From contig NZ_JSYN01000025.1 of NCBI RefSeq assembly GCF_000812965.1, forward strand, positions 1-64,000: a stretch of DNA of 64,000 nt, read 5' to 3'. The position numbers and the translations under genes were made by a program. Position 1 is the stretch's first letter. Every line of letters starts with the position of its first letter. This stretch comes from Pedobacter kyungheensis (GTDB lineage Bacteria; Bacteroidota; Bacteroidia; Sphingobacteriales; Sphingobacteriaceae). The notes beneath the pieces are model-generated. The model saw nothing but the letters and a program-made list of their open reading frames with translations, was not told the origin of the DNA and made no database searches. This document shows, in pieces, positions 46,107 through 55,114 of this stretch.

Positions 46107-47726
46107 ATGAAAAAAATAAAATACATGCTAATCGTATTTTTTCTTTGCTCCCTAGTTATTCAGGGGTGTAAAAAAGAAGAAGAATTGGGTAGCGATCCCT
46201 ATGCCGATGGAAAGGCAGCTTTGGGTATAGGCATAAGTCAGACTTTACTTCCGGTACCTGCCGAAGGTATTGTAGGTACAACGGTAACTGTTAAAGCTAC
46301 CGGACTTTTACCCTATAAAGATCAGTTAAGCTTTATGTTTAACGGTGAAAAAGCACAGGTATTAAGTGTAACTGCAAGTGAGATTACCGTTAAAGTTCCT
46401 GAGGCCGGCAGTACAGGCATCACTTCAATTGCCATTGGCGATCAGTTAATCCTCGGCCCCCAGTTTACCGTAACAGGCATTATCAAAAACGACATTACCT
46501 GGAAAGCAACTGCAGGTACCAATGGTTATGTAAGCCAGTTTTACGAAATGCAGGATGGCCGTGCGCTGGTAATTGGCAGCTTTAACAACTACGATAACAA
46601 AGGGATTGTTACCAACATTAACCGCATTGCCAGAACATCGTTAGATGGCGATTACGACCGTACTTTCCGCACGGGTAGAGGTGCAAACGGTTCTTTATCG
46701 AGAGTAATCGAAATTGGTGGCAGGTTTATCATCGCAGGTGGTTTTAGCGGCTACAGTCAGCGTACCGAAAATATCAGCAATATTACCAGTTTGTACCCTA
46801 ACGGTGCTATTGATACCATTAAAATACAAACCAAAAAGAAACCAACTTTAACCGATACAGTTACCCAAAAATGGTTCCCGAAATTTAACGGGGGTACCAA
46901 CGAATTCATCAACAGAATTTATCCGCACCAGGGCAAAATATTGGCTACAGGTAATTTCAGGTACTATGTAAAACGTACTTACGATAAAGATAATTACGAT
47001 TTTACACGCGATACCGTGATTCTGGATAGTACCGAAATCCGCCAGATATTGAGGTTTAACCTCGATGGCTCTTTAGATAAGACCTTCCGTTTCGATACCG
47101 GAACAAACAAGGGTAAGGTAAGCGCCAACGGACCAATTGATACCTACATGCATACCGATGCAGCCAATCTCGAAAAATTGATGGTTTTTGGTAGTTTCAG
47201 CACCTTCGATGGGCAACCTGCCGGCCGTATATTAAGGTTGGCAGCCAACGGAACGGTTGATCAAAGCTTTAACCCTGGCAGCGGGGTAGATAATTACATC
47301 AGTTCACTTACCTATAATGCCACAACACATAAGTATTTAATTACCGGAACCTTTACCCGTTACAATGGCAAACCTGCCAATGGCATGGCTTTGATTAACG
47401 AAGACGGAAGCTTAGACGAATCGTTCAACGCACGTTCGTTCGAAGGTGGCTATCCGGCTTTTGCCCGTCAAATTACCAATGGCCTGATTGTAGTAGGCGG
47501 TGGCTTTAAAAAATACAATAATGTAACCCGTAATGGTTTTATGGTGCTTACACCTGCAGGTTTACTGGCGCCAGGATATAATGCAACCGGTCCATTCTCC
47601 GGAAACCTGTCGGATGTAATTGAAACCAAATCTGCCGATGGTAAAAAAGCCTTGTTACTGATTGGTGGTTTTTACCGCTTCGATAACCTGCCGTACAATA
47701 ACATTGTAAGAGTAACAATAGAATAA
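46107..47726 (+). CDS. DUF5008-like lipoprotein with IPT/TIG domain and delta-60 repeats
   Basis: A 539-residue lipoprotein (lipobox VIQGC, Cys ~21). Residues about 45-130 form an IPT/TIG immunoglobulin-like domain (TVTVKATGLLPYKDQLSFMF). After it come at least four delta-60/beta-propeller-type repeats with the pattern L-N-DGSLD-SF (near LRFNLDGSLDKTF, LRLAANGTVDQSF and ALINEDGSLDESF). The order matches surface glycan-binding proteins often called DUF5008 in Sus loci. No catalytic residues are seen. Co-oriented with its neighbours at 22-32 base spacing. Confidence 0.75.
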   Translation: MKKIKYMLIVFFLCSLVIQGCKKEEELGSDPYADGKAALGIGISQTLLPVPAEGIVGTTVTVKATGLLPYKDQLSFMFNGEKAQVLSVTASEITVKVPEAGSTGITSIAIGDQLILGPQFTVTGIIKNDITWKATAGTNGYVSQFYEMQDGRALVIGSFNNYDNKGIVTNINRIARTSLDGDYDRTFRTGRGANGSLSRVIEIGGRFIIAGGFSGYSQRTENISNITSLYPNGAIDTIKIQTKKKPTLTDTVTQKWFPKFNGGTNEFINRIYPHQGKILATGNFRYYVKRTYDKDNYDFTRDTVILDSTEIRQILRFNLDGSLDKTFRFDTGTNKGKVSANGPIDTYMHTDAANLEKLMVFGSFSTFDGQPAGRILRLAANGTVDQSFNPGSGVDNYISSLTYNATTHKYLITGTFTRYNGKPANGMALINEDGSLDESFNARSFEGGYPAFARQITNGLIVVGGGFKKYNNVTRNGFMVLTPAGLLAPGYNATGPFSGNLSDVIETKSADGKKALLLIGGFYRFDNLPYNNIVRVTIE

Positions 47727-47748
47727 GCCCAGTTAAATATAAATTAAG

Positions 47749-49452
47749 ATGAGCATGATGAAAAAATATAAATTATTGATTGGGCTGATGGCCACAATAA
47801 TTACAACGGCCATATTTTCTTGTAACAAAGATTTCGATAGAACACTTGGTACTAAAGATGGTACCGATACCACCAAGGTGAGGTATGGTAGCCGCAAAGT
47901 TTTGTACCTGATTGTTGATGGTGCAAGGGGACAATCGGTTGCAGCGGCCAATATTCCAAATATTACCGCCCTACTACCCACTTCAATCTACAGTTGGGTG
48001 GCTTTAAACGAGCCGGAAGCTACACAGAATGCCAGCAATTGGGCAAACATGCTAACCGGGGTAAAGAAATCCAAAAGTCTGGTAAACGACGATGCGTTAA
48101 CCAATAATAACCTGCAAAATTATCCCATCATTTTTAAGCGGATTAAAGAAAGCAGGCCGCAAACTAAAATTGCTGCTTATACCTCATCGGCAGTGTTTAA
48201 GAGTTTAACCGCCGGTGCCGATATCAGCGATCTGGTAGCGGGAGATGATCAGGTAAAAGCTGCGGTAATTAACCAGCTCAATACCGATACTGCTTCGGTA
48301 GTGGTGGGGCATTTTACCGATGTAGATAAAGCCGGTATAGCTTCTGGTTACGATAATTCATTTCCTGCCTATAAAGCGGCCATCGAGAAATTTGATGGTG
48401 GAGTAGGAGAGATTATGGCTGCTTTAAAAAAACGCAAAAACTATGCAAACGAAGATTGGCTGGTGGTAATTGCCTCGAGTGATGGAGGTGCATTTACACT
48501 CCCACCAAATGCCGACGATCAAACTATTTTTAGTAAAACGGCCAATAACGCATTTGTAATCTATTGCAGTGCAAGCTATCAGAAAAGGATATTGGTAAAG
48601 CCATTTACCGGTAACCGGTACCTGGGTAAAACTGTAAAACTGGTTGGACAGGATATCAGAGCTGAAATTGCGGCAACCGATGCCAGCGTTTACAATATAG
48701 ACGATACCACCAAAATGACCATTGAGCTTAAGGTGAAGAAGAATAAAGAACAGTTTTTCTGGCCAAGCATTTTGGGTAAACGAAACGAATGGTCGAGCGG
48801 GCACCCAAGTGTGGGCTGGGTAATCTATCTCGAAGACCGTTACTGGTATTTTGAGTGGAGGGGTACCAAAGATGGCGATTATAAGCAGTGCAGAGGCGGC
48901 GATCTTATTCAGGGCCGCTGGGAAAATCTTTCAGTAAAATTAGAGCAGCGCGGCAGTCAGCGGTTTATCCGTACCTACACCAATGGTACTTTTAACAACG
49001 AGGTAGAAATTACAGCTTCAGGTTCATTGGCCAATTCAAATGCGCTTAAACTGGGTTATTTAAATGGCCAGGGACACGGAGAGCCCGATGTATACGTAAC
49101 CGATATCCGTTTCTTTAAGTTAAGCGTACCTGATGGGGTAATTCAGCAATATGCCTGCGAAACCGCCATTGATCAAAGCCATCCGGCTTATAACTATTTA
49201 GTTGGTTACTGGCCTGCCACTGATGGAAACGGCGATAAAATGATCGATCTTTCATCACAGGCGCGCGATTTCAAGTTGCAGGGGGCATACGTTTGGGAGA
49301 ACTTCAACGATTTAATCTGCCCGCCTTCTGCCAGTACCTTGGCGGTATTGGTGCCACAAACAGCTGATATACCGGTGCAGGTAATTAACTGGTTAAAAAT
49401 AGCCAACAAACAAACCTGGGCGCTTGATGGAAGAGTTTGGTTAGATCAATAA
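47749..49452 (+). CDS. Degenerate AlkP-superfamily domain fused to LamG-like domain (DUF4983-type lipoprotein)
   Basis: A 567-residue lipoprotein (lipobox IFSC, Cys ~25). Residues about 45-290 follow the AlkP-superfamily fold of the enzyme at 2773: LYLIVDGARG, NASNWANMLTG, VGHFTDVDKAG and VIASSDGGAF. However, the metal-binding His residues are lost: DH-GH has become DKAG and ADHGG has become SSDGG. The domain is therefore probably a non-catalytic binding module. Residues about 300-490 form a concanavalin/LamG-type sandwich (SSGHPSVGWVIYLEDRYWYF, then WENLSVKLEQRG). The tail matches DUF4983-type proteins. It is probably a surface binding protein in the locus. Confidence 0.75.
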   Translation: MSMMKKYKLLIGLMATIITTAIFSCNKDFDRTLGTKDGTDTTKVRYGSRKVLYLIVDGARGQSVAAANIPNITALLPTSIYSWVALNEPEATQNASNWANMLTGVKKSKSLVNDDALTNNNLQNYPIIFKRIKESRPQTKIAAYTSSAVFKSLTAGADISDLVAGDDQVKAAVINQLNTDTASVVVGHFTDVDKAGIASGYDNSFPAYKAAIEKFDGGVGEIMAALKKRKNYANEDWLVVIASSDGGAFTLPPNADDQTIFSKTANNAFVIYCSASYQKRILVKPFTGNRYLGKTVKLVGQDIRAEIAATDASVYNIDDTTKMTIELKVKKNKEQFFWPSILGKRNEWSSGHPSVGWVIYLEDRYWYFEWRGTKDGDYKQCRGGDLIQGRWENLSVKLEQRGSQRFIRTYTNGTFNNEVEITASGSLANSNALKLGYLNGQGHGEPDVYVTDIRFFKLSVPDGVIQQYACETAIDQSHPAYNYLVGYWPATDGNGDKMIDLSSQARDFKLQGAYVWENFNDLICPPSASTLAVLVPQTADIPVQVINWLKIANKQTWALDGRVWLDQ

Positions 49453-49483
49453 AATAATTGCTGATCATTTAAAAATATCAAAA

Positions 49484-50926
49484 ATGAAAAAAATTATATA
49501 CACCCTGTTAATAGGTTTAACCATCATTGTTGGTGCCTATTCATGCAAAGAATCGCAAATAGAAGATTTGAAACTGCCTGATCCGGCTGGTAAAAGCATT
49601 ACAGGCGAAGGGATTGTGGTAGGCAATGTAACCATGGATAACCAGTTTGTAAAAGTGCCCTTCAAAATATCCCTTTCGGGTATGGCCGAAGAAGCTTTTC
49701 AGGTAGGTTTAACCTTAAATAACGATACCGTTACCCAGTTAATTAATAACGGAGGTTTAACCAACGCCGTACTCATGCCATCGGCAGCTGTAGAATACCC
49801 GAATGTAATTAATGTAACTTACGGTACCGATAATGCCGAAGGTATAGCCATTGTGCGCAGATCGGTACTCGAACGCTATCTGGGTAAGAAAGTAGTTTTT
49901 GCCTTAAAGCTATCGGCGCCGGGCAAAGGCAACAAAATTGCCAGCGGTAAATCTACAATTCTGGTTATTATCAATACTTCCGATTTATTAAAACAAAGTG
50001 ATATTCATTACCTTACTTTTCAGGGAGGAGGCACTTACACTGTTGTGCAGGGGCCAAATTATCAGGTTGGGCCGGCAGGGGTTACCATTCCTTTAATTAT
50101 CAGTTTAGATAATGCGCCTACAACAGCCTTTAATGTAAAGATTAAAGATAATGTCGATACCATTGCCACCTTACTTTCGGCAGGTACACTTACAAATGCC
50201 ATTCACCTGGCTGCTAAAGATTTTACACTCGATACTTTGGTGAGGTTTAACACCGGGGCAAGCAGTGCAACAGTGAGGTTATCTATTCCATGGCCAGTTT
50301 TCGATGCCAACATCGTGGCCAATAAAAAATTTGCTTTTGCGCTCAGCCTTAGCGATAATACTAACCATGTTATTCACCCTACAAAGGGTAAGGTTATTGT
50401 GGTGGTAGATCCAAGCGTAAACCTCGATAACAACTCGCCGATTATTGGTAATGGTACCGGTTTAATTGCGAAATACTATACCAATACCCAACTGGCGCCA
50501 GATGATGGACGTGAACCTTTTGCTACCCGTATCGATGGTACAATCGAGTTCTCGGGTGATGGATGGCCGGATAATGTTAAAAATACCGCCGGAGTATCTT
50601 TAAGCAGGGATAATTTTGCCTCGAAATGGAGCGGAGAATTTCTTGCACCGGTAAGAGGCGATTATATTTTCTATCAAACCCGCTGGGATGATGGATCGCG
50701 GTTATACATTAATGGTAAAGCCATTATCGACGATTACACCACACAGTGGGATAAACCAGAAAGAAAAGCCACTATTCGTTTAGAGCGTGGTATTAAATAC
50801 AGAATTGAAGCGCACCACCGCGAAAACGTGGGCGGACAACAGGCTTATCTCGAATATGAAGTGCCATCAGCAGGTATAACAGGTAAACGTGCCATTCCAA
50901 GAACACAGTTATTCCCAACCCCATAA
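49484..50926 (+). CDS. Lipoprotein with two DUF1735-like repeats and a PA14 domain
   Basis: A 480-residue lipoprotein (lipobox AYSC, Cys ~21). Two tandem immunoglobulin-like repeats of the DUF1735 style (about 35-165 and 175-310) share LTLNNDTVTQLINNGGLTNA versus IKDNVDTIATLLSAGTLTNA. A C-terminal PA14 domain (about 325-480) shows GTGLIAKYYTNTQL, YIFYQTRWDDGSRLYINGKA and YRIEAHHRENVGGQQAYLEY. PA14 modules bind glycans. The layout fits a surface glycan-binding protein of the locus. Confidence 0.8.
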   Translation: MKKIIYTLLIGLTIIVGAYSCKESQIEDLKLPDPAGKSITGEGIVVGNVTMDNQFVKVPFKISLSGMAEEAFQVGLTLNNDTVTQLINNGGLTNAVLMPSAAVEYPNVINVTYGTDNAEGIAIVRRSVLERYLGKKVVFALKLSAPGKGNKIASGKSTILVIINTSDLLKQSDIHYLTFQGGGTYTVVQGPNYQVGPAGVTIPLIISLDNAPTTAFNVKIKDNVDTIATLLSAGTLTNAIHLAAKDFTLDTLVRFNTGASSATVRLSIPWPVFDANIVANKKFAFALSLSDNTNHVIHPTKGKVIVVVDPSVNLDNNSPIIGNGTGLIAKYYTNTQLAPDDGREPFATRIDGTIEFSGDGWPDNVKNTAGVSLSRDNFASKWSGEFLAPVRGDYIFYQTRWDDGSRLYINGKAIIDDYTTQWDKPERKATIRLERGIKYRIEAHHRENVGGQQAYLEYEVPSAGITGKRAIPRTQLFPTP

Positions 50927-50938
50927 ACATAAATAGAT

Positions 50939-51784
50939 ATGAAAAGTAACATGAAAAGATTATTCAACATCTGTGCGCTCTTACTGCTTATCGTTGTGTT
51001 AACGGTAAAATGCAAAAATAACGATACCGAGGAAGCTGTTCCCGTAGTAGAAGAGCCTAAACCATTGGTAGCTTTCGATTATAAAATACCAGATCCTGCA
51101 AAATACCAGGAGGTGCAGTTTACGGCCGATCCGAAAAATTATAAAACGCTACTGTGGCAGTTTGGTGATGACAGCACTTCGGTTGAAGTTTCACCCAAAC
51201 ATGTATACCGCTTTCCGGGTACTTACAGGGTAATTTTAACGATCCGTAACGGACAAGGCTATTCCGCTACAAAAGAGATCAACCTGAAAGTAGTTGACCC
51301 TAATTTCGATCCAACCAAATACGGCGAAAACTACATGAAAACCATTGGTGGTAAATTTTCGGTTAACCTCGAGGCTGGTGCGGGCCCCAATTCTGCCGAA
51401 GGGTCTAGTAAACTGGTCGATCAGGATATCAATACCAAGTTTTTACAGGCAGGTTTTGATGGTACACAGCGTTGTACTTTCGAGCTTAATACACCGCAGG
51501 TGGTGGGTGCTTATACCATGACATCGGGTAACGATGCTGCCGACCGTGATCCGAGATACTGGATTTTACAGGGATCATTAGATGGTATTCAGTTCACCGA
51601 TTTGCATACCGTAACGGTGTGCCCATGGGAGAATACCAACGAAGGTGCGAGCCGGAAACAAACCAAGCTTTTCCACTTCGATAACTATATTGCCTATAAA
51701 TTCTACAGGCTCTACATCAAGTCGAACAGGGGTAGCCGTATCTTTCAGCTGGCCGAATGGACAATCAATAAAAAACAACCATAG
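50939..51784 (+). CDS. Lipoprotein with PKD and discoidin-like domains
   Basis: A 281-residue lipoprotein; the second ATG at 50951 gives the better signal peptide (lipobox VKC). Residues about 40-120 form a PKD domain (LLWQFGDDSTSVEVSPKHVY, then FPGTYRVILTIRN). Residues about 135-281 form an F5/8 type C-like domain (GSSKLVDQDINTKFLQAGF through SRIFQLAEWTINKKQP), homologous to the end of the 38358 protein. It is the last gene of the operon, with a terminator 26 bases later. Confidence 0.85.
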   Translation: MKSNMKRLFNICALLLLIVVLTVKCKNNDTEEAVPVVEEPKPLVAFDYKIPDPAKYQEVQFTADPKNYKTLLWQFGDDSTSVEVSPKHVYRFPGTYRVILTIRNGQGYSATKEINLKVVDPNFDPTKYGENYMKTIGGKFSVNLEAGAGPNSAEGSSKLVDQDINTKFLQAGFDGTQRCTFELNTPQVVGAYTMTSGNDAADRDPRYWILQGSLDGIQFTDLHTVTVCPWENTNEGASRKQTKLFHFDNYIAYKFYRLYIKSNRGSRIFQLAEWTINKKQP

Positions 51785-51809
51785 AATACTCTCTCCACAC
51801 CATTTGAAG

Positions 51810-51844
51810 ATACATGAGGCCTAAAAACTTCATGTATTTTTTTT
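51810..51844 (+). terminator. Rho-independent terminator of the large Sus operon
   Basis: ATACATGA (51810-51817) pairs with TCATGTAT (51830-51837), followed by eight T residues. It separates the operon 33702-51784 from the separately controlled enzyme gene at 52005. Confidence 0.8.
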
Positions 51845-51939
51845 GAGCAGATTTTTCTGAGGTTTAGCGATTAAATTTAATTGTCTAACTGACAATTAAA
51901 GTGCAAAATCTCTCTTCTATTTAAATTATATTTTATACT

Positions 51940-51959
51940 TTAGTAAAACGTTTAACTAA
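51940..51959. promoter_or_regulatory. LacI-type operator before DUF4965 enzyme gene
   Basis: TTAGTAAAACGTTTAACTAA, a 20-base dyad centred on CG with a single asymmetric base pair. It resembles the sites at 33311 and 33526, so the enzyme gene and the large operon are probably controlled by the same LacI-family regulator. It lies 46 bases before the start codon. Confidence 0.6.
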
Positions 51960-52004
51960 GCTGTTTCTAACCAGAATATAAATTTCAAAATACACACACA
52001 GATT

Positions 52005-54479
52005 ATGAACAAAACCAAAACTTTAACATTTTTAGGCTTACTCGGCTGCATGTTTGCAGGTGGTTTGCTCAAAGCGCAGGATCGAAAGGCACCAGCCTAT
52101 CCCTTAATTACGCACAATACTTATTTCAGCATCTGGTCTAACACCGATAAATTAAACGAATCGTCTACCCAGCACTGGACAGGTGCCGAGCATTCGCTTT
52201 TAGGGCTCATCAATGTGGATGGCAATATTTACCGCTTTTTAGGCAAAGAGGCTACCAATTACAAAACCATTGTACCCGCTTCTGACGAAAAGGGCTTTCA
52301 GGTAAATTATACCGAAACCGAACCACAAGGCGATTGGAAAGCTGAAAATTATAATGCAGCTAGCTGGCAGACCGGTGCTGCTCCTATTGGCGACGATGCT
52401 AAAACCGTTAAAACCTTATGGAAATCGCACGATATTTGGGTGCGCAGAACATTTAATGTGGCCAACCCGAAATCAATAAACGAGTTGTTTTTAAAAATAA
52501 ACCACGACGATAATATTGAGGTTTTCTTGAATGGCAAGAAAATTTATACCAAAGAAGGCTGGACAAATACCTTCCAGTATGTGGCTTTAAGCAATAGCGA
52601 TAAAAACGCATTAAAAGCAGGTTCGAATGTAATTGCCATTCATTTAATTAACACGGCTGGTGGTCGTTACCTCGATTTTGGCCTGGTTGATAAATTAAAA
52701 GACAATGCCGAAAAAGTACAAATGGCCAAGCAAAAAAGTGTCGATATTAATGCTACGCAAACTATTTACAACTTTACCTGTGGCAAAGTAGATTTAAAAT
52801 TGACCTTTACTTCGCCATTGTTAATGAACGATTTAGGTTTGTTTGCACGTCCGGTTTCTTATGTTTCCTATCAGGTTAAAGCAAACGATGGCAAAACGCA
52901 CCAGGTTAAGGCTTATTTAAGTGCTTCGACCAATATTGCCGTTTATCGTCCTTCGCAAGAGGTAACTACCAGTAAATACAGCACGCCGAAATTATCAATT
53001 TTAAAAGCCGGTACCGTAGAGCAACCTGTCTTACAAAAAGCAAGTGATGACATGCGCATTGACTGGGGTTATTTTTATGTCGCTGCACCAAAAAACAGCA
53101 ACGCTATTCAATTTGTAACTGCCGAAAAAGATGCTGCCGATGCTTTCAGAAACGGAAATGCTGCTTCAACAGCTAAACAAGGCAAAATGCTGGCCCTAAA
53201 TACGATTATTCCATTTGGTGCAGTAGGCAAAGCAGCTGTAGAAAAATATGTTGAGTTGGCTTACGATGAAATTTATTCGGTACAATACTTTAACCAGAAT
53301 TTAAGGCCCTGGTGGAATACTTCTGGTAAAGAAACCATCGAAGGACAGTTAACTGCTGCGGCTAACGAGTACAAAACCGTTATAGCCAAATGCGAAGCAT
53401 TTAACAAATCGGTGTATGCCGATGCCTTAAAATCGGGTGGAAAAGAATATGCCGATTTATGTGTTTTAGCTTACCGTCAAAGCATTGCTGCACACACCTT
53501 GGTAAAAAGTCAGCATGGCGAACTTTTATGGCTATCAAAAGAAAACAATAGCGGTGGTTTTATCAATACCGTTGATGTTACCTATCCATCAGCGCCGCTA
53601 TATTTAATTTATAACCCACAATTGCTGCAAGGTATGCTGAACGGTATTTTTTATTTCAGCGAAAGCGGAAAATACCCGCACCCATGGGCAGCACACGATT
53701 TAGGTACTTATCCTTTGGCAAATGGCCAAACTTATGGCGAGCCTATGCCGGTTGAAGAATCGGGCAACATGATTATTTTAACTGCAGCCATTGCTAAGGC
53801 ACAAGGCAATGCCGATTACGCCAAAGCCCACTGGAAAACATTAACCACCTGGGTTGATTATTTAACCAAAGAAGGTTTAGATCCAAAAACACAATTGTGT
53901 ACCGATGATTTTGCCGGTCACCTGGCGCGTAACGCCAACTTATCGGTTAAAGCTATTGTAGGGATTGCCTGCTATGCGCAAATGGCACAAACTTTAGGTT
54001 ATAGCGATGTTGCTAAAAAATACCGCGAGATTGCCGAAAGCATGGTACCCAAATGGATGGAAATGGCCGATGCAGGCGATCACTATGCTTTAACCTTTGA
54101 CAATAAAAATACCTGGAGCCAGAAATACAACCTGGTATGGGATAAGGTTCTGGACTTAAACCTCTTCCCTCAGAAAATTTATGATACCGAAACCAAATAT
54201 TACCTGACTAAACAAAACAGGTACGGAATTCCGTTAGATAGCAGAAAAGCCTACACTAAAAACGACTGGATTTTGTGGACAGCTACATTTGCGCCAACGC
54301 GCGAGGAGTTTGAGGCTTTGGTACATCCTGTTTACAAACACGCTATCGAAACAGAATCGAGAGTACCGTTAAACGATTTTTATGATTCGAACACCGGTAT
54401 CCGCGATAATTTTAAAGCGCGTAGTGTTGTGGGTGGTTTTTACATGAAAATGCTTGCCGATAAACTAAAAGCCAAATAA
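52005..54479 (+). CDS. Glutaminase-family DUF4965/DUF5127/DUF1793 protein
   Basis: An 824-residue secreted protein with signal peptide (ending LLKAQ, ~25). Domain order appears to be DUF4964-like start (PLITHNTYFSIWSNTDKLNE), an inserted beta-sandwich like those of GH2 (WVRRTFNVANPKSINELFLK), DUF5127 (TFTSPLLMNDLGLFARPVSY), DUF4965 (ADLCVLAYRQSIAAHTLVKS) and a C-terminal alpha/alpha barrel DUF1793 (PHPWAAHDLGTYPLANGQTY, then DFAGHLARNANLSVKAIVGI). Related fungal proteins are called glutaminase A. In Bacteroidota it is a common member of polysaccharide loci, and its real substrate is open. It has its own operator and terminator. Confidence 0.85.
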   Translation: MNKTKTLTFLGLLGCMFAGGLLKAQDRKAPAYPLITHNTYFSIWSNTDKLNESSTQHWTGAEHSLLGLINVDGNIYRFLGKEATNYKTIVPASDEKGFQVNYTETEPQGDWKAENYNAASWQTGAAPIGDDAKTVKTLWKSHDIWVRRTFNVANPKSINELFLKINHDDNIEVFLNGKKIYTKEGWTNTFQYVALSNSDKNALKAGSNVIAIHLINTAGGRYLDFGLVDKLKDNAEKVQMAKQKSVDINATQTIYNFTCGKVDLKLTFTSPLLMNDLGLFARPVSYVSYQVKANDGKTHQVKAYLSASTNIAVYRPSQEVTTSKYSTPKLSILKAGTVEQPVLQKASDDMRIDWGYFYVAAPKNSNAIQFVTAEKDAADAFRNGNAASTAKQGKMLALNTIIPFGAVGKAAVEKYVELAYDEIYSVQYFNQNLRPWWNTSGKETIEGQLTAAANEYKTVIAKCEAFNKSVYADALKSGGKEYADLCVLAYRQSIAAHTLVKSQHGELLWLSKENNSGGFINTVDVTYPSAPLYLIYNPQLLQGMLNGIFYFSESGKYPHPWAAHDLGTYPLANGQTYGEPMPVEESGNMIILTAAIAKAQGNADYAKAHWKTLTTWVDYLTKEGLDPKTQLCTDDFAGHLARNANLSVKAIVGIACYAQMAQTLGYSDVAKKYREIAESMVPKWMEMADAGDHYALTFDNKNTWSQKYNLVWDKVLDLNLFPQKIYDTETKYYLTKQNRYGIPLDSRKAYTKNDWILWTATFAPTREEFEALVHPVYKHAIETESRVPLNDFYDSNTGIRDNFKARSVVGGFYMKMLADKLKAK

Positions 54480-54512
54480 GATTTAATTTATTACCCTTTA
54501 AATTAACAATCG

Positions 54513-54545
54513 AAGGTCCTGCATCAGTGCAGGGCCTTTTTTATT
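54513..54545 (+). terminator. Rho-independent terminator of DUF4965 enzyme gene
   Basis: AAGGTCCTGCA (from 54514) pairs with TGCAGGGCCTT (to 54538) around a TCAG loop with one G-T/G mismatch, followed by a T-run. Confidence 0.85.
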
Positions 54546-54562
54546 TTAGCTCGCTCCAGCCT

Positions 54563-55108
54563 GCGCGCGTTTATTAACGCGTACATGTTTAGCTCAGCGA
54601 CTCCTGTCGCGTTTTAATTCGTTGCAAACGAATAGCTATTTACACGCTCGTTAGAAACGAGCGTGAGCGTAATTAACGCTATATCGTCCTCGTTTGTAAT
54701 GGGGATGAATGTGATCAGCGATTTTATCGCTGTTTATAGAAACTTAGCTTGCGCGCGTTTATTAACGCGTGCGTTTTAACACTGCGACTCCTGTCGCGTT
54801 TTAATTCGTTGCAAACGAATAGCTATTTACACGCTCGTTAGAAACGAGTGTGAGCGTAATTAACGCTATATCGTCCTCGTTTGTAATGGGGATGAATGTG
54901 ATCAGCGATTTTATCGCTGTTTATAGAAACTTAGCTTGCGCGCGTTTATTAACGCGTGCGTTTTAACACTGCAACTTTGTCGCATTTATTCGTTGCAAAC
55001 GAATAGCTATTTACACGCTCGTTAGAAACGAGCATGAGCGTAATTAACGCTATATCGTCCTCGTTTGTAACGAGGATGAATGGGATCAGCGATTTTATCG
55101 CTGTTAAT
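54563..55108. repeat. Three tandem ~187-base units, each a string of seven short hairpins
   Basis: Units start at 54563, 54751 and 54938 (periods 188 and 187). Each contains, in order, CGCGTT/AACGCG, GCGAC/GTCGC (decayed in unit 3), ATTCGTT/AACGAAT, CACGCTCGTT/AACGAGCGTG, AGCGT/ACGCT, a CCTCGTT/AACGAGG hairpin (perfect in unit 3, decayed in 1 and 2) and CAGCGAT/ATCGCTG. In the first unit these are at 54566-54581, 54597-54610, 54617-54633, 54643-54665, 54666-54680, about 54685-54709 and 54716-54732. The array fills the gap between a terminator and the dinB stop codon. No protein frame spans it. It is not a CRISPR. Confidence 0.85.
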
Positions 55109-55114
55109 AGAGAA

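Noticed and set aside
54563..55108. CRISPR array
   Set aside because: Only three copies of a 187-base unit, no unique spacers between them, and no cas genes nearby. The units are composed of internal hairpins.
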